Of a stretch of DNA of 53,117 bases, positions 34,411 to 45,526 are shown piece by piece. Source of the stretch: Gemmatimonadota bacterium (lineage in GTDB: Bacteria > Gemmatimonadota > Gemmatimonadetes > Longimicrobiales > Gaopeijiaceae); NCBI GenBank assembly GCA_009838975.1, contig VXQO01000159.1:1-53117 (forward strand). The letters run 5' to 3'. A model generated the notes under the pieces. The model was not told the origin of the DNA. It saw nothing but the letters and a program-made list of their open reading frames with translations, and searched no databases. A program made the translations under genes and the position numbers. The first letter of the stretch is position 1. Every line of letters starts with the position of its first letter.

Positions 34411-35048
34411 GCGACCGGCGGAATCCGGCCGCGTTCGGCCTCCACGGCACTCACGATGTTGGACCAGGATGCATCCTCCTCGCCCTGGTACGACACCACG
34501 ACGTCTCGCGAGAGGTCGACCGACGCCGGATAGGCGTACACGGCCACGGCGCTCTCCTGCTGTCCGAGGCGCTGGCTTCCCCAGCCCGGCGTGATCGCCC
34601 GTATGGCCAGCGGTCGCTCCCGGAGACCCCTCGAGATGAGGTGCAGATCCTCCGGCTGAAACTCGGCACCCGGACGCATGCTCGAAAATGTCACCAGAAA
34701 GAGCACCGCTTCGGCCTCGCCGGTACCGCGACCCTGGGCGGAAGCATGGGCCCGGGCGATTCGGGTCAGCCGGTCCCGGGTATCCGGCGCGGCCGCCTGG
34801 AGCACCCATCCGACCAGCGGTGTGAGCTCGACGCGCACATCGCCCACCGTCATCCGGACCGAGATTTCGTCCTGTCGCAGCGTACCGGATCTGCCCGGCT
34901 CCGGGTCGGCTCCGGGCCGGGGCGCCACCGCCGGTGCATCGGCGCCCGCCGAAGTGGATGCCGGCGCGCACCCGGTTCCACCCAGCAACGCAGCGGACAG
35001 GGCGGCCGAGGCCCATCCGGCGGCATTTCCAACACGGCACCGCATCAC
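34371..35048 (-). CDS. Putative lipoprotein of unknown function
   Basis: 225 residues with a lipoprotein signal: basic start, SAALSAALLGGTGC with lipobox Cys27, then a Pro/Ala/Gly-rich linker. The folded part has alternating strands (ISVRMTVGDVRVELTPL, EAVLFLVTFSSM, SAVAVYAYPASVDLSRDVVVSYQ), suggesting a beta-sandwich. No family is recognised. It starts at a GTGATG overlapping the engB stop and is the last gene of the lon-engB run; its end overlaps the sigma-54 activator by 40 bp on the opposite strand. Confidence 0.7.
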   Translation of the reverse strand: MMRCRVGNAAGWASAALSAALLGGTGCAPASTSAGADAPAVAPRPGADPEPGRSGTLRQDEISVRMTVGDVRVELTPLVGWVLQAAAPDTRDRLTRIARAHASAQGRGTGEAEAVLFLVTFSSMRPGAEFQPEDLHLISRGLRERPLAIRAITPGWGSQRLGQQESAVAVYAYPASVDLSRDVVVSYQGEEDASWSNIVSAVEAERGRIPPVAQSSSRPYFLTLR

Positions 35049-35644
35049 GATTCCTCCTCGAGCAGGGCTTCCATGGCGGCCAGCAGCTGGTCGGCTCCCT
35101 CACCCGTTCTAGCGGAGCTCTCCACGACCTGTTCCTCCGAAACCCCGAGCTTCCGCGCGACCGGTTTCACGATGCCCGCTTCCCTGACCCTCGACTTCAG
35201 CTTGTCGACCTTGGTCAGCGCAATCAAGGTCGGCGTTCCGGTCTCGGCCAGCTGCCCGACGAACTCCAGGTCGCCCGCGGTGGGCGGATGCCGCGAATCA
35301 ACCAGATACACCACGCCACGCAACCCGGCGCTCCCGGCCAGATACCACTTGACCAGGATCCGCCATGCATCGCGCACCTCTCTCGGTGCCCGCGCATAGC
35401 CCGACCCCGGCAGGTCCACCAGGTGGAACGACTGGTTGACCTCGTAGAAGTTGAGCGCCTGCGTCTTGCCGGGCGATGCCGAGACCCGCGCGATCTTCCG
35501 TCGCGGGCGTCCCAGGAGCCGGTTGATCAGCGACGACTTGCCGACATTGGATCTGCCCGCGAAGGCGATCTGGGGAAGGGAGGAGGGAAGGGTCTGACCG
35601 GGCGTGACCACCGATCCGGCGAACTCGACGCTGCGGATGAGCAC
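35045..35644 (-). CDS. engB: Ribosome biogenesis GTPase EngB (YihA/YsxC)
   Basis: Essential GTPase for large-subunit assembly. GTG at 35644 preceded by GAAGGA at 6 nt; the ribosome binding site overlaps the lon stop. G1 GRSNVGKSSLIN, G2 region SASPGKTQALNFYEV, G3 DLPGSGYA, G4 TKVDK, G5 SARTGEG. 199 residues, normal. The frame is open further upstream into lon, but the family N-terminus (M)LIRSVEFAGS fixes the start. Confidence 0.94.
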   Translation of the reverse strand: MLIRSVEFAGSVVTPGQTLPSSLPQIAFAGRSNVGKSSLINRLLGRPRRKIARVSASPGKTQALNFYEVNQSFHLVDLPGSGYARAPREVRDAWRILVKWYLAGSAGLRGVVYLVDSRHPPTAGDLEFVGQLAETGTPTLIALTKVDKLKSRVREAGIVKPVARKLGVSEEQVVESSARTGEGADQLLAAMEALLEEES

Positions 35645-35654
35645 GGGCGGTCCT

Positions 35655-38075
35655 TCAGGTGACGTGAAGGCTGCCCGGGCCGGGAGCGAGTCCTTCCCCG
35701 CGGCGTGCCGTGCCCCGGCGTGAGACGAGCGCCTCCCGCAGCACCTGGTCCATCGTCTCGACCGGCACCATTTCGACCCCGGAACGGACTTCATCGGGCA
35801 AGCGCTCGAGGTCCACCGCGTTCTGCGCCGGGAGCAACACCCTGCTGATGCCGCCACGAAGCGCCGCCACGGCCTTTTCCTTGATCCCGCCGACCACCAG
35901 CACCCGCCCTCGCAGCGTGATCTCGCCGGTCATCGCCAGATCGGCGCGCGTAGGCGTCTCCGTCAGCGCCGAGATCAGCGCCACCGCGATCGTGATCCCG
36001 GCCGATGGCCCGTCCTTGGGGGTGGCTCCCTCCGGAATGTGGATGTGGATGTCCACCTCGCGGTGGAACTGTTCCTGCAGACCCAGCCAGCGGGCACGCG
36101 AGCGCGCGTAGGTTACCGCGGCAAACGCCGACTCCTTCATCACTTCGCCCAGGGTGCCGGTCAGCTGGATCTTGCCCGACCCCGGCACCACCGCGACCTC
36201 CACCTCGAGGACTTCGCCGCCCGCGGCCGTCCAGGCCAGCCCGCACGCGATCCCCGACCGGTCCGCACCTTCCTCCCGGCTCGGCGGCAGGTGCACGGGC
36301 GGTCCCAGCAGCTCGCGCAGGTCACCCGTCTCCACACGCCCCGGGAGCTCCGCCCCGCTCGCCGACGCCTGTCGGGCCAGCTTCCGCGCCACCCGGGAAA
36401 GACGCCGTTCCAGTTCGCGCACCCCCGCTTCCCTCGTATACTCGGTCACGATCGTCTGTACCGCCTCGTCGGAGATCTCCGGCGCGTGCTCGGCCAGTCC
36501 GTGGCGGTCGACCTGCTTCGGCCACAGAAACTGCCGCGCGATCACCCTCTTTTCCGTGTCCAGGTAGCCCGGCAGGCGGATCACCTCCATCCTGTCGCGC
36601 AACGGTCCCGGCAGCTCTCCCAGCGTGTTGGCGGTAGTGATGAAGAGGACGTTGGAGAGGTCGAATTCCAGCTCCAGGTAATGGTCGGTGAATGTTCGGT
36701 TCTGCTCGGGATCGAGGACCTCCAGCAGGGCAGCTCCGGGGTCGCCGTGGAAGTCCCTGGCCAGCTTGTCGACCTCGTCGAGGAGGAAGACGGGATTGCG
36801 GGAGCCGCTCTTGCGCATCCCCTGGATGACCCGTCCGGGCAGCGCGCCCACATACGTCCGGCGATGCCCGCGAATCTCGGCCTCGTCCCGAACCCCTCCC
36901 AGACTCACCCGTACGAACTTGCGATCCAGACAGCGGGCGATGCTTCGTCCCAGCGACGTCTTCCCTACGCCGGGTGGACCGACAAGGCACAGGATCGGTC
37001 CCTGGAGCCGCCCGACAAGCGAAAGCACGGCGATGTGGTCGAGAATGCGCTCCTTGACCTCTTCGAGGCCGTAGTGTTCGTCCTCCAGAACGCGCGCCGC
37101 CCGCTCCACGTCGAGACTGTCCCGCGTTTCGGCCTCCCACGGAAGGGCCAGGATCCAGTCGAGGTAGGTCCGGATGACCGAAGCTTCCGGTGCGACCGGA
37201 TTCATCCTGCGCAGGCGCTCGAACTCCCTGGTGGCGCGGTTGCGCGCCTCGCCGGGAAGGGGAGTCTCCTCGATGGTGGACTCCAGTTCCGCCCACTCGG
37301 GGTCGGTCCCGCCGGCCTCCGGATGGCGCCCTCCGAAGCCACGGCCGGGCTCGGGCGGTTCCGCGCCGAACTCCGACTCCATCTGGAAGCTGATCTGTTC
37401 GTCCAGCTTCTGCTGGATCTGGAGCACCTCGATCTCCCGCACGAGGATCGCGAGCAGAATCTCGAAGCGGGCCCCGATATCGACCGTCTCCAGCAGCTCC
37501 TGCCTCTCGGCGCTGCCGACGAGAAGATGGCCAGCGATCAGATGGGACAGACGGAGCCGGTCGCCGATCTCCGAGATCGCCCCCGGCAGCGCGTCGGGGA
37601 TCTTGTCGGAAAGGCGCGCGTACCGGCCGAACAGCTTGGTGACCTCGCGGACCCGCGCGGCAAGAGCGGGGTCCGTCGGCGGGTCGGGCTCGTACTCCCA
37701 CTCGGTCAGGAGTTCCACCGAAGCCCGGAAACCGTCGCCCGAGGGCAGGTGCTCCGCTATTCGGGCTCGTCCCAGTCCCTCCATCACCACGCGCGCCGTC
37801 CCGTCGGCCAGATGCGACACCTGCACGATCCTGATCACGGTTCCCGCGCGGTAGAGGTCCCCGCGCCCGGGGTTCTGAACGCCGGGGTCCTTCTGGCCCA
37901 CAAGAAGGGCGAGCCCTCGACCCGCCTCCGCCTGCTCCAGCGCCGCGACCGAGGGACGCCGACCGATCAGCAGGGGCAGCACCATGTAGGGGAAGTAGAC
38001 CAGATCGCGCAGTGCGATCACCGGCAGTTCGTCCGGTATTTCAAACGAACCGTCGAGCCGGTTCACCGTGCTCAT
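35655..38075 (-). CDS. lon: ATP-dependent protease La (Lon)
   Basis: 806 residues from the ATG at 38075; the longer frame upstream runs into clpX and is not Lon-like. N-terminal substrate-binding domain (LPVIALRDLVYFPYMVLPL), AAA+ domain with Walker A CLVGPPGVGKTSLGRS and Walker B PVFLLDEVDKL, and the C-terminal protease domain with the Ser/Lys dyad in PKDGPSAGITIA (Ser691) and VGGIKEKAVAA (Lys732). A Gly/Glu-rich stretch around 240-260 interrupts the N-domain helix bundle. It lies between clpX and engB on the same strand. Confidence 0.95.
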   Translation of the reverse strand: MSTVNRLDGSFEIPDELPVIALRDLVYFPYMVLPLLIGRRPSVAALEQAEAGRGLALLVGQKDPGVQNPGRGDLYRAGTVIRIVQVSHLADGTARVVMEGLGRARIAEHLPSGDGFRASVELLTEWEYEPDPPTDPALAARVREVTKLFGRYARLSDKIPDALPGAISEIGDRLRLSHLIAGHLLVGSAERQELLETVDIGARFEILLAILVREIEVLQIQQKLDEQISFQMESEFGAEPPEPGRGFGGRHPEAGGTDPEWAELESTIEETPLPGEARNRATREFERLRRMNPVAPEASVIRTYLDWILALPWEAETRDSLDVERAARVLEDEHYGLEEVKERILDHIAVLSLVGRLQGPILCLVGPPGVGKTSLGRSIARCLDRKFVRVSLGGVRDEAEIRGHRRTYVGALPGRVIQGMRKSGSRNPVFLLDEVDKLARDFHGDPGAALLEVLDPEQNRTFTDHYLELEFDLSNVLFITTANTLGELPGPLRDRMEVIRLPGYLDTEKRVIARQFLWPKQVDRHGLAEHAPEISDEAVQTIVTEYTREAGVRELERRLSRVARKLARQASASGAELPGRVETGDLRELLGPPVHLPPSREEGADRSGIACGLAWTAAGGEVLEVEVAVVPGSGKIQLTGTLGEVMKESAFAAVTYARSRARWLGLQEQFHREVDIHIHIPEGATPKDGPSAGITIAVALISALTETPTRADLAMTGEITLRGRVLVVGGIKEKAVAALRGGISRVLLPAQNAVDLERLPDEVRSGVEMVPVETMDQVLREALVSRRGTARRGEGLAPGPGSLHVT

Positions 38076-38152
38076 CGTCCCGCTCCGCCGACGGCGCGGG
38101 ACGCAACCCCGCTTCGGACGCCGAACGCAGGCGGGATAGCGCCCACGGGCCG

Positions 38153-39424
38153 TCAGGCTTCCTTCCGCTGCGCCTCCGGCCGCAGGACCAGGAGAGGCGG
38201 AACCCTGCCGCGGGCACACTCGGGGGTGACGACCACCTCCCGCACGTCGCTTCTTGACGGGACCTCGAACATCGTGTCCCGCATGATCTTTTCCAGCACC
38301 GCCCTCAGCCCGCGGGCTCCCGTGCCGCGCTCGAGCGCCCGCCGCGCGATCTCCTTCAGGGCGCCCGGATCGAGAGTCAGACCGATGCCCTCCAGTTCGA
38401 ACATCTTCTGATACTGCCTCACCAGCGCGTTCTTCGGTTCCTGCAGGATCCTCACCAGGGCCTCCTCGTCCAGTTCCTCCAGCGTCACGGTCACCGGAAG
38501 GCGCCCGACGAGTTCCGGAATCAGGCCGAATCTCTGGAGATCGGTGGGCTCGAGCCACTCCATGGGGTCGAGTGCCGTCCCGTCGTTGATCCCGGCCGGG
38601 ACGTCGGCTTCGTCCGCCCTCGCGTTTTCAGCTTCCCCGAAACCGATCTGCCGCTTCCCCAGCCGGTGTTCGACGATCTTGTCGAGCCCCTCGAACGCGC
38701 CCCCGCAGATGAAGAGGATGTTCGTGGTGTCGATCTGGACGTATTCCTGCTGGGGGTGCTTCCGTCCACCCTGGGGCGGTACGCTCGCGACGGTCCCCTC
38801 GAGGATCTTGAGAAGCGCCTGCTGCACCCCCTCGCCCGACACGTCCCGGGTAATGGATGGATTCTCCGACTTCCGGGCGATCTTGTCGAGTTCGTCGATG
38901 TAGACGATCCCGCGCTGGCACTCGGCGTTGTTGAAGTCGCTCGCCTGCCAGAGGCGAACCAGGATGTTCTCCACGTCCTCCCCGACATATCCCGCTTCGG
39001 TGAGGGTCGTCGCGTCGGCGATGGTGAAGGGGACCTGGAGGATCCGCGCCAGCGTCTGCGCCAGAAGCGTCTTCCCGACCCCCGTCGGCCCGACGAGAAG
39101 CACGTTGGCCTTGTCGAGTTCGACGCCCCCGAGTCGTTCGCGCTGGTGGACCCGCTTGTAGTGGTTGTAGACGGCGACCGCGAGCGAGCGCTTGGCCTGC
39201 TCCTGTCCGATCACGTACTCGTCGAGGGCCGCCTTGATCTCGTCCGGCTTCAGGACGGCGACGGAGGCTTCCTGATTCTCACGCTCCTCCTCTTCGGCGA
39301 GGATCTCGTTGCAGAGCGATATGCACTCGTTGCAGATGTAGACGGACGGACCGGAGATGAACTTCTTGACCGTGTCCTTGGATTTCCCGCAGAAACTGCA
39401 GCGAAGGTGTCTATCGCTCGTCAT
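38153..39424 (-). CDS. clpX: ClpX, ATP-dependent unfoldase
   Basis: Hexameric unfoldase that feeds ClpP. 423 residues. N-terminal zinc-binding domain with Cys9, Cys12, Cys31 and Cys34 ([16 protein letters not shown]), then Walker [14 protein letters not shown], Walker [15 protein letters not shown], the IGF-loop region ([13 protein letters not shown], for ClpP docking) and sensor [13 protein letters not shown]. Its ATG overlaps the clpP stop (TGA/ATGA), so the two subunits are translationally coupled. Confidence 0.96.
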   Translation of the reverse strand: MTSDRHLRCSFCGKSKDTVKKFISGPSVYICNECISLCNEILAEEEERENQEASVAVLKPDEIKAALDEYVIGQEQAKRSLAVAVYNHYKRVHQRERLGGVELDKANVLLVGPTGVGKTLLAQTLARILQVPFTIADATTLTEAGYVGEDVENILVRLWQASDFNNAECQRGIVYIDELDKIARKSENPSITRDVSGEGVQQALLKILEGTVASVPPQGGRKHPQQEYVQIDTTNILFICGGAFEGLDKIVEHRLGKRQIGFGEAENARADEADVPAGINDGTALDPMEWLEPTDLQRFGLIPELVGRLPVTVTLEELDEEALVRILQEPKNALVRQYQKMFELEGIGLTLDPGALKEIARRALERGTGARGLRAVLEKIMRDTMFEVPSRSDVREVVVTPECARGRVPPLLVLRPEAQRKEA

Positions 39425-40047
39425 TTGTCCTCCTGCTTCCGCGGGGCGCCCCGTCCATGCCCGTTGTCGTTCCGAAGGACCTGGTCGACCAGGCCGTACG
39501 CAACCGCCTCGTCGGCGCTCATCCAGCGGTCCCGGTCCACGTCGGTGTTGATCTTCCGGATCTTCTGTCCGGTGGTGTCAGCCAGGATCCGGTTGAGACG
39601 CTCCCTTGTTCCGAGGATCTCCCTGGCGGCGATCTCGATGTCGGCGGCCGTACCCTGATACCCGGAAGACGGCTGATGCAGCATGATACGCGAATTCGGC
39701 AGCGCGTTCCGCTTGCCCCTGGCGCCCGCCGAAAGGAGCAGCGCGCCCATCGAAGCGGCCATTCCGACGCAGTAGGTCGACACGGACGCGCGCAGGTGGT
39801 TCATGGTGTCGTAGATCGCCAGGCCCGCGTACACGCTGCCTCCGGGCGAGTTGATGTAAAGGTAGATGTCGCGTTCGGGGTCGTCGGCGTCGAGGAAGAG
39901 GAGCTGGGCGACGATGATGTTCGCAACGTCGTCGTTGATCGAACTCCCGAGGAAGACGATGCGGTCCATGAGCAGCCGGCTGAAGATGTCGTAGCTGCGC
40001 TCGCCGCGGCTGGTCCGTTCGATGACATATGGAGGATAGGTTGCCAT
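39421..40047 (-). CDS. clpP: ClpP, ATP-dependent protease proteolytic subunit
   Basis: Tetradecameric serine protease core. 208 residues, with catalytic Ser99 ([13 protein letters not shown]), His124 (IMLHQPSSG) and Asp173 ([11 protein letters not shown]), and the hydrophobic N-terminal loop region [18 protein letters not shown]. The position between tig and clpX, 19 bp after tig, is the classical tig-clpP-clpX order. Confidence 0.97.
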   Translation of the reverse strand: MATYPPYVIERTSRGERSYDIFSRLLMDRIVFLGSSINDDVANIIVAQLLFLDADDPERDIYLYINSPGGSVYAGLAIYDTMNHLRASVSTYCVGMAASMGALLLSAGARGKRNALPNSRIMLHQPSSGYQGTAADIEIAAREILGTRERLNRILADTTGQKIRKINTDVDRDRWMSADEAVAYGLVDQVLRNDNGHGRGAPRKQEDK

Positions 40048-40066
40048 CCGTTTGCAGCTCCCTTGT

Positions 40067-41359
40067 CTATTCCTCTACTTCGATGCCTGACTGTGCCATC
40101 AGGAACGCGAAGAGTCTCGCGTCCGTAAGGCCGCGCTCGATGTTGTCCAGCCCACCGGACTTTCGCAGGCGAGATCGCACGCTCGAGGGGGATTGCCCGG
40201 TCTGACGAGCGATCTCCTTCACCCTCTCGCCGATCTCCCGTTCGGAAGCGCGGAGCCCGTGTTCGTTCACGATCCGCTCCACGAGGAGTTCCCGTCGGAC
40301 CGCGAACTCCGAAGCCGGCCGCAACTCCTTCCTCAGCTCCTCCAGCTTCTCCGGCTCCAGGTCGTCGGCATCGCGGAGAAGAGCGTCGGTATAGACTTCC
40401 ACCATGGCGTCGGGGACATCGAACGGGTTGGCCTCCACGACCATGTTGAGCAGCCGCTCACGGAACTCCGCCTCGGCCCTCGCCTTCACGTCACCCTCGA
40501 TGTCCTCGCCGATCCGGGCACGCAGGGCCGCCAGATCGTCGAAGTCTCCGAGGGACGCGGCGAAGGCGTCGTCCAGCTCCGGCAACTCGGGGACGCGACG
40601 CGACACCAGTTCGATCCTCAGGAGGTGACGCGTGCCCGCCCGATCCCCGTCGGGGTGGTCGTCGGGGAAGGCGACCTCGAACTCGTTCGCATCGCCGACC
40701 GCCAGCGTGTGGATCGCATCCTCGATATCGGGCAGCGCCTGTTCCTCGCCGAGCACCAGATCGTACTGCCGCGGGTCAGCGTCTCCACCGCCGTCCTCGG
40801 CACCTTCCGGCTGCGTCAGGAGGACCGTCACGGAATCCCCGGGCTCCGGGCGTCCGTTTTCGGCCGTCCTCCACACCGCGCGCTCCTTGCGCAGCCGCTC
40901 GAGAATGCCCTCCACGGCTCCGTCCGGCACGGTCACGGGCGGACGTTCCAGCCTGAACCCCCCGAGTCGTCCAGCATTGACTTCGGGCCGCACCTCGAAG
41001 GAAGCCCGGAAGGACAGCGAGTCGTTGTCGGTGTATCGCAGATCGGTCACGTCCACCTCGGATACCGGATGCAGACCCTCGGAGTCAATTGCCTCCCTGC
41101 ACGCCTTCTGGACCGCCCGGTCGACCGTCTCCCTGTGGATGTCGCCGCCGTAGTGCTGGAGGATGACGCGCGCGGGCGCCTTGCCCTTCCTGAACCCCCT
41201 CAGCTTCACGCGCGACGCGTACTTGCGGAGCACGGCACCGTGTTCGGCGGCCACGAATTCGCCCGGAACCACCACCTCGACGGACCGGTGACAGCGCTCG
41301 CCCTCGGTGACCGTGACCTGAAGCCGGGGCGGATCCCGGCGCTTGGCGGCCGCGTTCAT
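40067..41359 (-). CDS. tig: Trigger factor, ribosome-associated chaperone
   Basis: 430 residues. The N-terminal ribosome-binding domain carries the GFRKGK signature ([15 protein letters not shown]), followed by a PPIase-like middle domain ([32 protein letters not shown]) and a helical C-terminal chaperone domain ([21 protein letters not shown]). The middle domain is poorly conserved, so prolyl isomerase activity is uncertain. The ATG lies only 21 nt after the 3' end of tRNA-Leu, so tig is probably read from the tRNA promoter and its leader released by tRNA processing. Confidence 0.94.
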   Translation of the reverse strand: MNAAAKRRDPPRLQVTVTEGERCHRSVEVVVPGEFVAAEHGAVLRKYASRVKLRGFRKGKAPARVILQHYGGDIHRETVDRAVQKACREAIDSEGLHPVSEVDVTDLRYTDNDSLSFRASFEVRPEVNAGRLGGFRLERPPVTVPDGAVEGILERLRKERAVWRTAENGRPEPGDSVTVLLTQPEGAEDGGGDADPRQYDLVLGEEQALPDIEDAIHTLAVGDANEFEVAFPDDHPDGDRAGTRHLLRIELVSRRVPELPELDDAFAASLGDFDDLAALRARIGEDIEGDVKARAEAEFRERLLNMVVEANPFDVPDAMVEVYTDALLRDADDLEPEKLEELRKELRPASEFAVRRELLVERIVNEHGLRASEREIGERVKEIARQTGQSPSSVRSRLRKSGGLDNIERGLTDARLFAFLMAQSGIEVEE

Positions 41360-41380
41360 GGCCCTTCCGCCGGCCTCTCA

Positions 41381-41463
41381 TGCGAAAGGGGGGACTCGAA
41401 CCCCCACGGCCAGCGGCCACAAGATCCTAAGTCTTGCGCGTCTACCAGTTCCGCCACTTTCGC
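41381..41463 (-). tRNA. tRNA-Leu (anticodon UAG)
   Basis: Minus strand. Acceptor stem GCGAAAG pairs with CTTTCGC with discriminator A. D-arm GGCGGAACTGGTAGACGC, anticodon stem CAAGA/TCTTG with loop CTTAGGA giving UAG, a class II variable arm, and T-arm GGGGGTTCGAGTCCCCC. The 3' CCA is not encoded. It reads CUN leucine codons. It sits immediately upstream of tig. Confidence 0.95.
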
Positions 41464-41493
41464 TCCTCCAGGGTGGTCGCCATTGCGTATCGA

Positions 41494-41521
41494 AAGGTAA
41501 CGTCCCGCGGCATCCGACCAA
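41494..41521 (-). promoter_or_regulatory. Candidate promoter for tRNA-Leu and the tig-clpPX operon
   Basis: On the minus strand TTGGTC (41521-41516) and TACCTT (41499-41494) are separated by 16 bp, about 30 bp before the mature tRNA 5' end. The hairpin at 41544-41571 lies just upstream and would insulate it from degP. Predicted from hexamer match and position. Confidence 0.4.
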
Positions 41522-41543
41522 GTGGCCATTCCCCGCAAGCGAA

Positions 41544-41571
41544 GGGGCCGGCCCCCGAAAGGACCGGCCCC
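41544..41571 (-). terminator. GC-rich hairpin downstream of degP
   Basis: Perfect arms GGGGCCGG (41544-41551) and CCGGCCCC (41564-41571) with a 12-nt loop that can extend the stem. It lies between the degP stop (41659) and the tRNA promoter, as expected for a terminator, but lacks a T-tract. Confidence 0.5.
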
Positions 41572-41577
41572 GCTCGT

Positions 41578-41621
41578 CAGGCTCCGCGGCGCGTGACGCC
41601 AGGCTCCGCGGCGCGTGGCGC
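41578..41621. repeat. 22-bp tandem duplication
   Basis: Two adjacent copies of a 22-bp unit starting CAGGCTCCGCGGCGCGTG (41578-41599 and 41600-41621), differing at one base (A/G). It lies in the gap between degP and the terminator-like hairpin. Confidence 0.75.
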
Positions 41622-41658
41622 CGGGCACCGCAGTCACCGCATCGTCGTGCCCCGCATG

Positions 41659-43215
41659 CTACCTGGGGACCCGGATGTTGTACAGCGTCGGCGCCATGTT
41701 CCGGCCGGGGTCGGTGCTGGGGCAGGCAGCGACGACCGAGACGACCTCTCCGGGTGCCACATCCTCGAGGACATCACTCACATCATCCTCGCTCTGAATC
41801 TCCCGGCGCTCGATCTCGGTGATCACGCATGTGCGGACGATGCCGCGATTGTACGCGGGGCCGTTGGGCTGGACCTCGGCGACCACCACCCCGTCGGTGC
41901 TCTCCAACTGAAGCTGCCGGGCGATTTCAGGCGTCACATCCACCAGGTCGACGATACCGATCCTGTCGGCGGCACGGGGCTGCCGAGAGGGCGCTTCCGC
42001 CACCTCCCCGGAATATGGCATTTCCTCCAGCCGCACTGTCACTTCGCGCGGCCTGCCGTCCCGATAGATGGCGATGCGCACCTGGTCGCCAGGCGACTTC
42101 AGCGCAATCTTGTGTTGGAGGTCGTTGCCCGTGAGCACCTTTTCGCCATCGACCTCCCTGATCACGTCACGGAATCGCAATCCCGCCCGCTCAGCCGGCG
42201 TGCCCGGGTTCACACCCTGGACCAGTGCCCCGCTAACATCGGGAAGCCCCATCGCTTCGGCGTCCTCGGCGCTCACCGCCCAGATCGATACCCCCAGAAA
42301 AGCTCGCTTCACCCTTCCGTACGCGATCAGGTCGTCCATGACACGGTGGGCCAGGTCGATCGGAACGGCGAACCCGTATCCCTGGTAGACGCCCGTGGCA
42401 CTCACGATCGCCGCATTGATGCCGATCACCTGACCCTGCAGGTTGACCATGGGCCCTCCGGAGTTGCCCTGGTTGATCACAGCGTCCGTCTGGATGAAGT
42501 CTTCGATCGCCAGGGCGGAGTTGCCCGAGTAATCGGGATCTTCCTCAAGCGACCGGTTGATCAGCCTGAGCGACCGGCCCTTGGCCGATACGATTCCCGC
42601 CGTCACCGTGTAGTCCAGGTTGGCGCCCGCGCGGCCGAAGCCCGGGTTGCCGATGGCCAGCACCCACTCGCCCACGCGGACCTCCGCGGAGGACCCGAGC
42701 GAAGCCACGGGGAGATCCGTTCCGTCGATCTTGATGACGGCGATGTCGGTCGTCGGGTCCGTGCCGACCACTTGCGCTCCGAACTCGCGCCCGTCGAGGA
42801 GGGTTACGTCGATCTGCTGCGCGTCCTCCACCACGTGGTTGTTGGTCAGGATGTATCCGTCGTCCGAGATCACGAAGCCGCTGCCGCTGCCGGGGGCGAT
42901 GTCGGGAACGTCGCGGGGCGGCACCCCGAAGAGCCGTTCCCAGCCGCGGAGTTCGCTGCTCCGGCGAACCTGCTGGCGCGTGGTCACGATGCGCACGACG
43001 GCGGGCGTGACCGCGTCGGCAACGTTCACGAAAGCTTGACTCAGATCGAGTGCGGGCTGCACTTCGGCCTGGGAGACCACCGGAGCGGTCTGCACCGGCG
43101 GCGGGGTGAAGGGTCTGTCCGTGAAGCCGAACTGGGAAGCGATGCCCAGCCCGACAAGAAAGGAGGCCGCAACGGATAGCGCGACCTTCGTCTTGGCCCT
43201 GAGTGGATCGTACAT
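41659..43215 (-). CDS. degP: Periplasmic serine protease DegP/HtrA
   Basis: Envelope protease/chaperone. ATG at 43215 gives 518 residues starting MYDPLRAKTK, with one N-terminal hydrophobic segment (VALSVAASFLVGLGIASQ), probably an uncleaved anchor or signal. Catalytic triad His127 (LTNNHVVED), Asp157 (DPTTDIAVIK), Ser252 (NQGNSGGPM). Two PDZ domains follow, the first with FLGVSIWAVS and GALVQGVNPGTPAERAG, the second degenerate with GVVVAEVQPNGPAYNRG. The frame is open to 43245. It is separated from dnaK by a hairpin and carries an 11-bp palindrome upstream. Confidence 0.93.
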   Translation of the reverse strand: MYDPLRAKTKVALSVAASFLVGLGIASQFGFTDRPFTPPPVQTAPVVSQAEVQPALDLSQAFVNVADAVTPAVVRIVTTRQQVRRSSELRGWERLFGVPPRDVPDIAPGSGSGFVISDDGYILTNNHVVEDAQQIDVTLLDGREFGAQVVGTDPTTDIAVIKIDGTDLPVASLGSSAEVRVGEWVLAIGNPGFGRAGANLDYTVTAGIVSAKGRSLRLINRSLEEDPDYSGNSALAIEDFIQTDAVINQGNSGGPMVNLQGQVIGINAAIVSATGVYQGYGFAVPIDLAHRVMDDLIAYGRVKRAFLGVSIWAVSAEDAEAMGLPDVSGALVQGVNPGTPAERAGLRFRDVIREVDGEKVLTGNDLQHKIALKSPGDQVRIAIYRDGRPREVTVRLEEMPYSGEVAEAPSRQPRAADRIGIVDLVDVTPEIARQLQLESTDGVVVAEVQPNGPAYNRGIVRTCVITEIERREIQSEDDVSDVLEDVAPGEVVSVVAACPSTDPGRNMAPTLYNIRVPR

Positions 43216-43239
43216 CGTATCTCTCACCGGTTGAAAGTA

Positions 43240-43250
43240 CACCATTGGTG
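43240..43250. promoter_or_regulatory. 11-bp perfect palindrome upstream of degP
   Basis: CACCA-T-TGGTG, about 25 bp before the degP ATG and overlapping the presumed leader. It could be a small operator; no known regulator is assigned, and a match of this length may be chance. Confidence 0.3.
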
Positions 43251-43260
43251 AAAGGTAGGA

Positions 43261-43298
43261 CGCGCGGCGAAGCGGCGCCGTTGCCGCCCCGCCGCGCG
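43261..43298 (-). terminator. Hairpin just after dnaK
   Basis: Outer arms CGCGCGGCG (43261-43269) and CGCCGCGCG (43290-43298) pair perfectly, with an inner GCGGC/GCCGC stem. It begins 5 bp after the dnaK stop on the minus strand and is followed by a short pyrimidine-rich stretch. Probably terminates or attenuates dnaK transcription before degP. Confidence 0.5.
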
Positions 43299-43303
43299 AC
43301 TGC

Positions 43304-45226
<1,923 letters not shown>

Positions 45227-45374
45227 TCTGCTTTCCTTTTCCTGGTGTCGGCTCCGGCCGACGGTTGGCGGAATCGCCGTTCGCGTGCGTTCCCCGGGGG
45301 GTCCATGCGAAACGTAACCCCGAGGGCTGGAGCAAATAGCGTGCCGCTGGACAGGGGGCTGGTCGCATCGGCGT

Positions 45375-45389
45375 CTGCCATTTTGGCAG
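45375..45389. promoter_or_regulatory. Palindromic operator-like site A (CTGCCA-TTT-TGGCAG)
   Basis: Perfect 6-bp arms with a 3-bp spacer, about 150 bp upstream of the dnaK start. A close second copy follows 42 bp away, centre to centre. Confidence 0.55.
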
Positions 45390-45416
45390 GAACTCGGCCG
45401 CCGCGCACCGAAAACC

Positions 45417-45431
45417 CTGCCATTCTGGCCG
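45417..45431. promoter_or_regulatory. Palindromic operator-like site B (CTGCCA-TTC-TGGCCG)
   Basis: Shares CTGCCATTYTGGC with site A, with one mismatch in the right arm. It overlaps the position of the -35 element of the putative permease promoter. Confidence 0.5.
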
Positions 45432-45526
45432 GTTCGGGTCCTCCGAAGTATTCTAGGGTGCCACAATCTCCGTTTGCGAACGGTCAAGCACGGCCGCGCA
45501 CCTCCCGAACCCATCCATTGGATCCC

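Larger units (their letters stand above)
45227..45526. promoter_or_regulatory. Divergent control region between dnaK and the nucleoside permease gene
   Basis: 300 bp without a gene. It contains the twin palindromes at 45375-45389 and 45417-45431. A TATTCT at 45449-45454 on the plus strand is a possible -10 for the permease; the second palindrome would cover its -35. No CIRCE element (GCACTC...GAGTGC) is present. Confidence 0.5.

Noticed and set aside
36039-38411. 790-codon frame opposite lon
   Set aside because: Antisense shadow of Lon; composition is His/Arg/Gln-rich with no domain.
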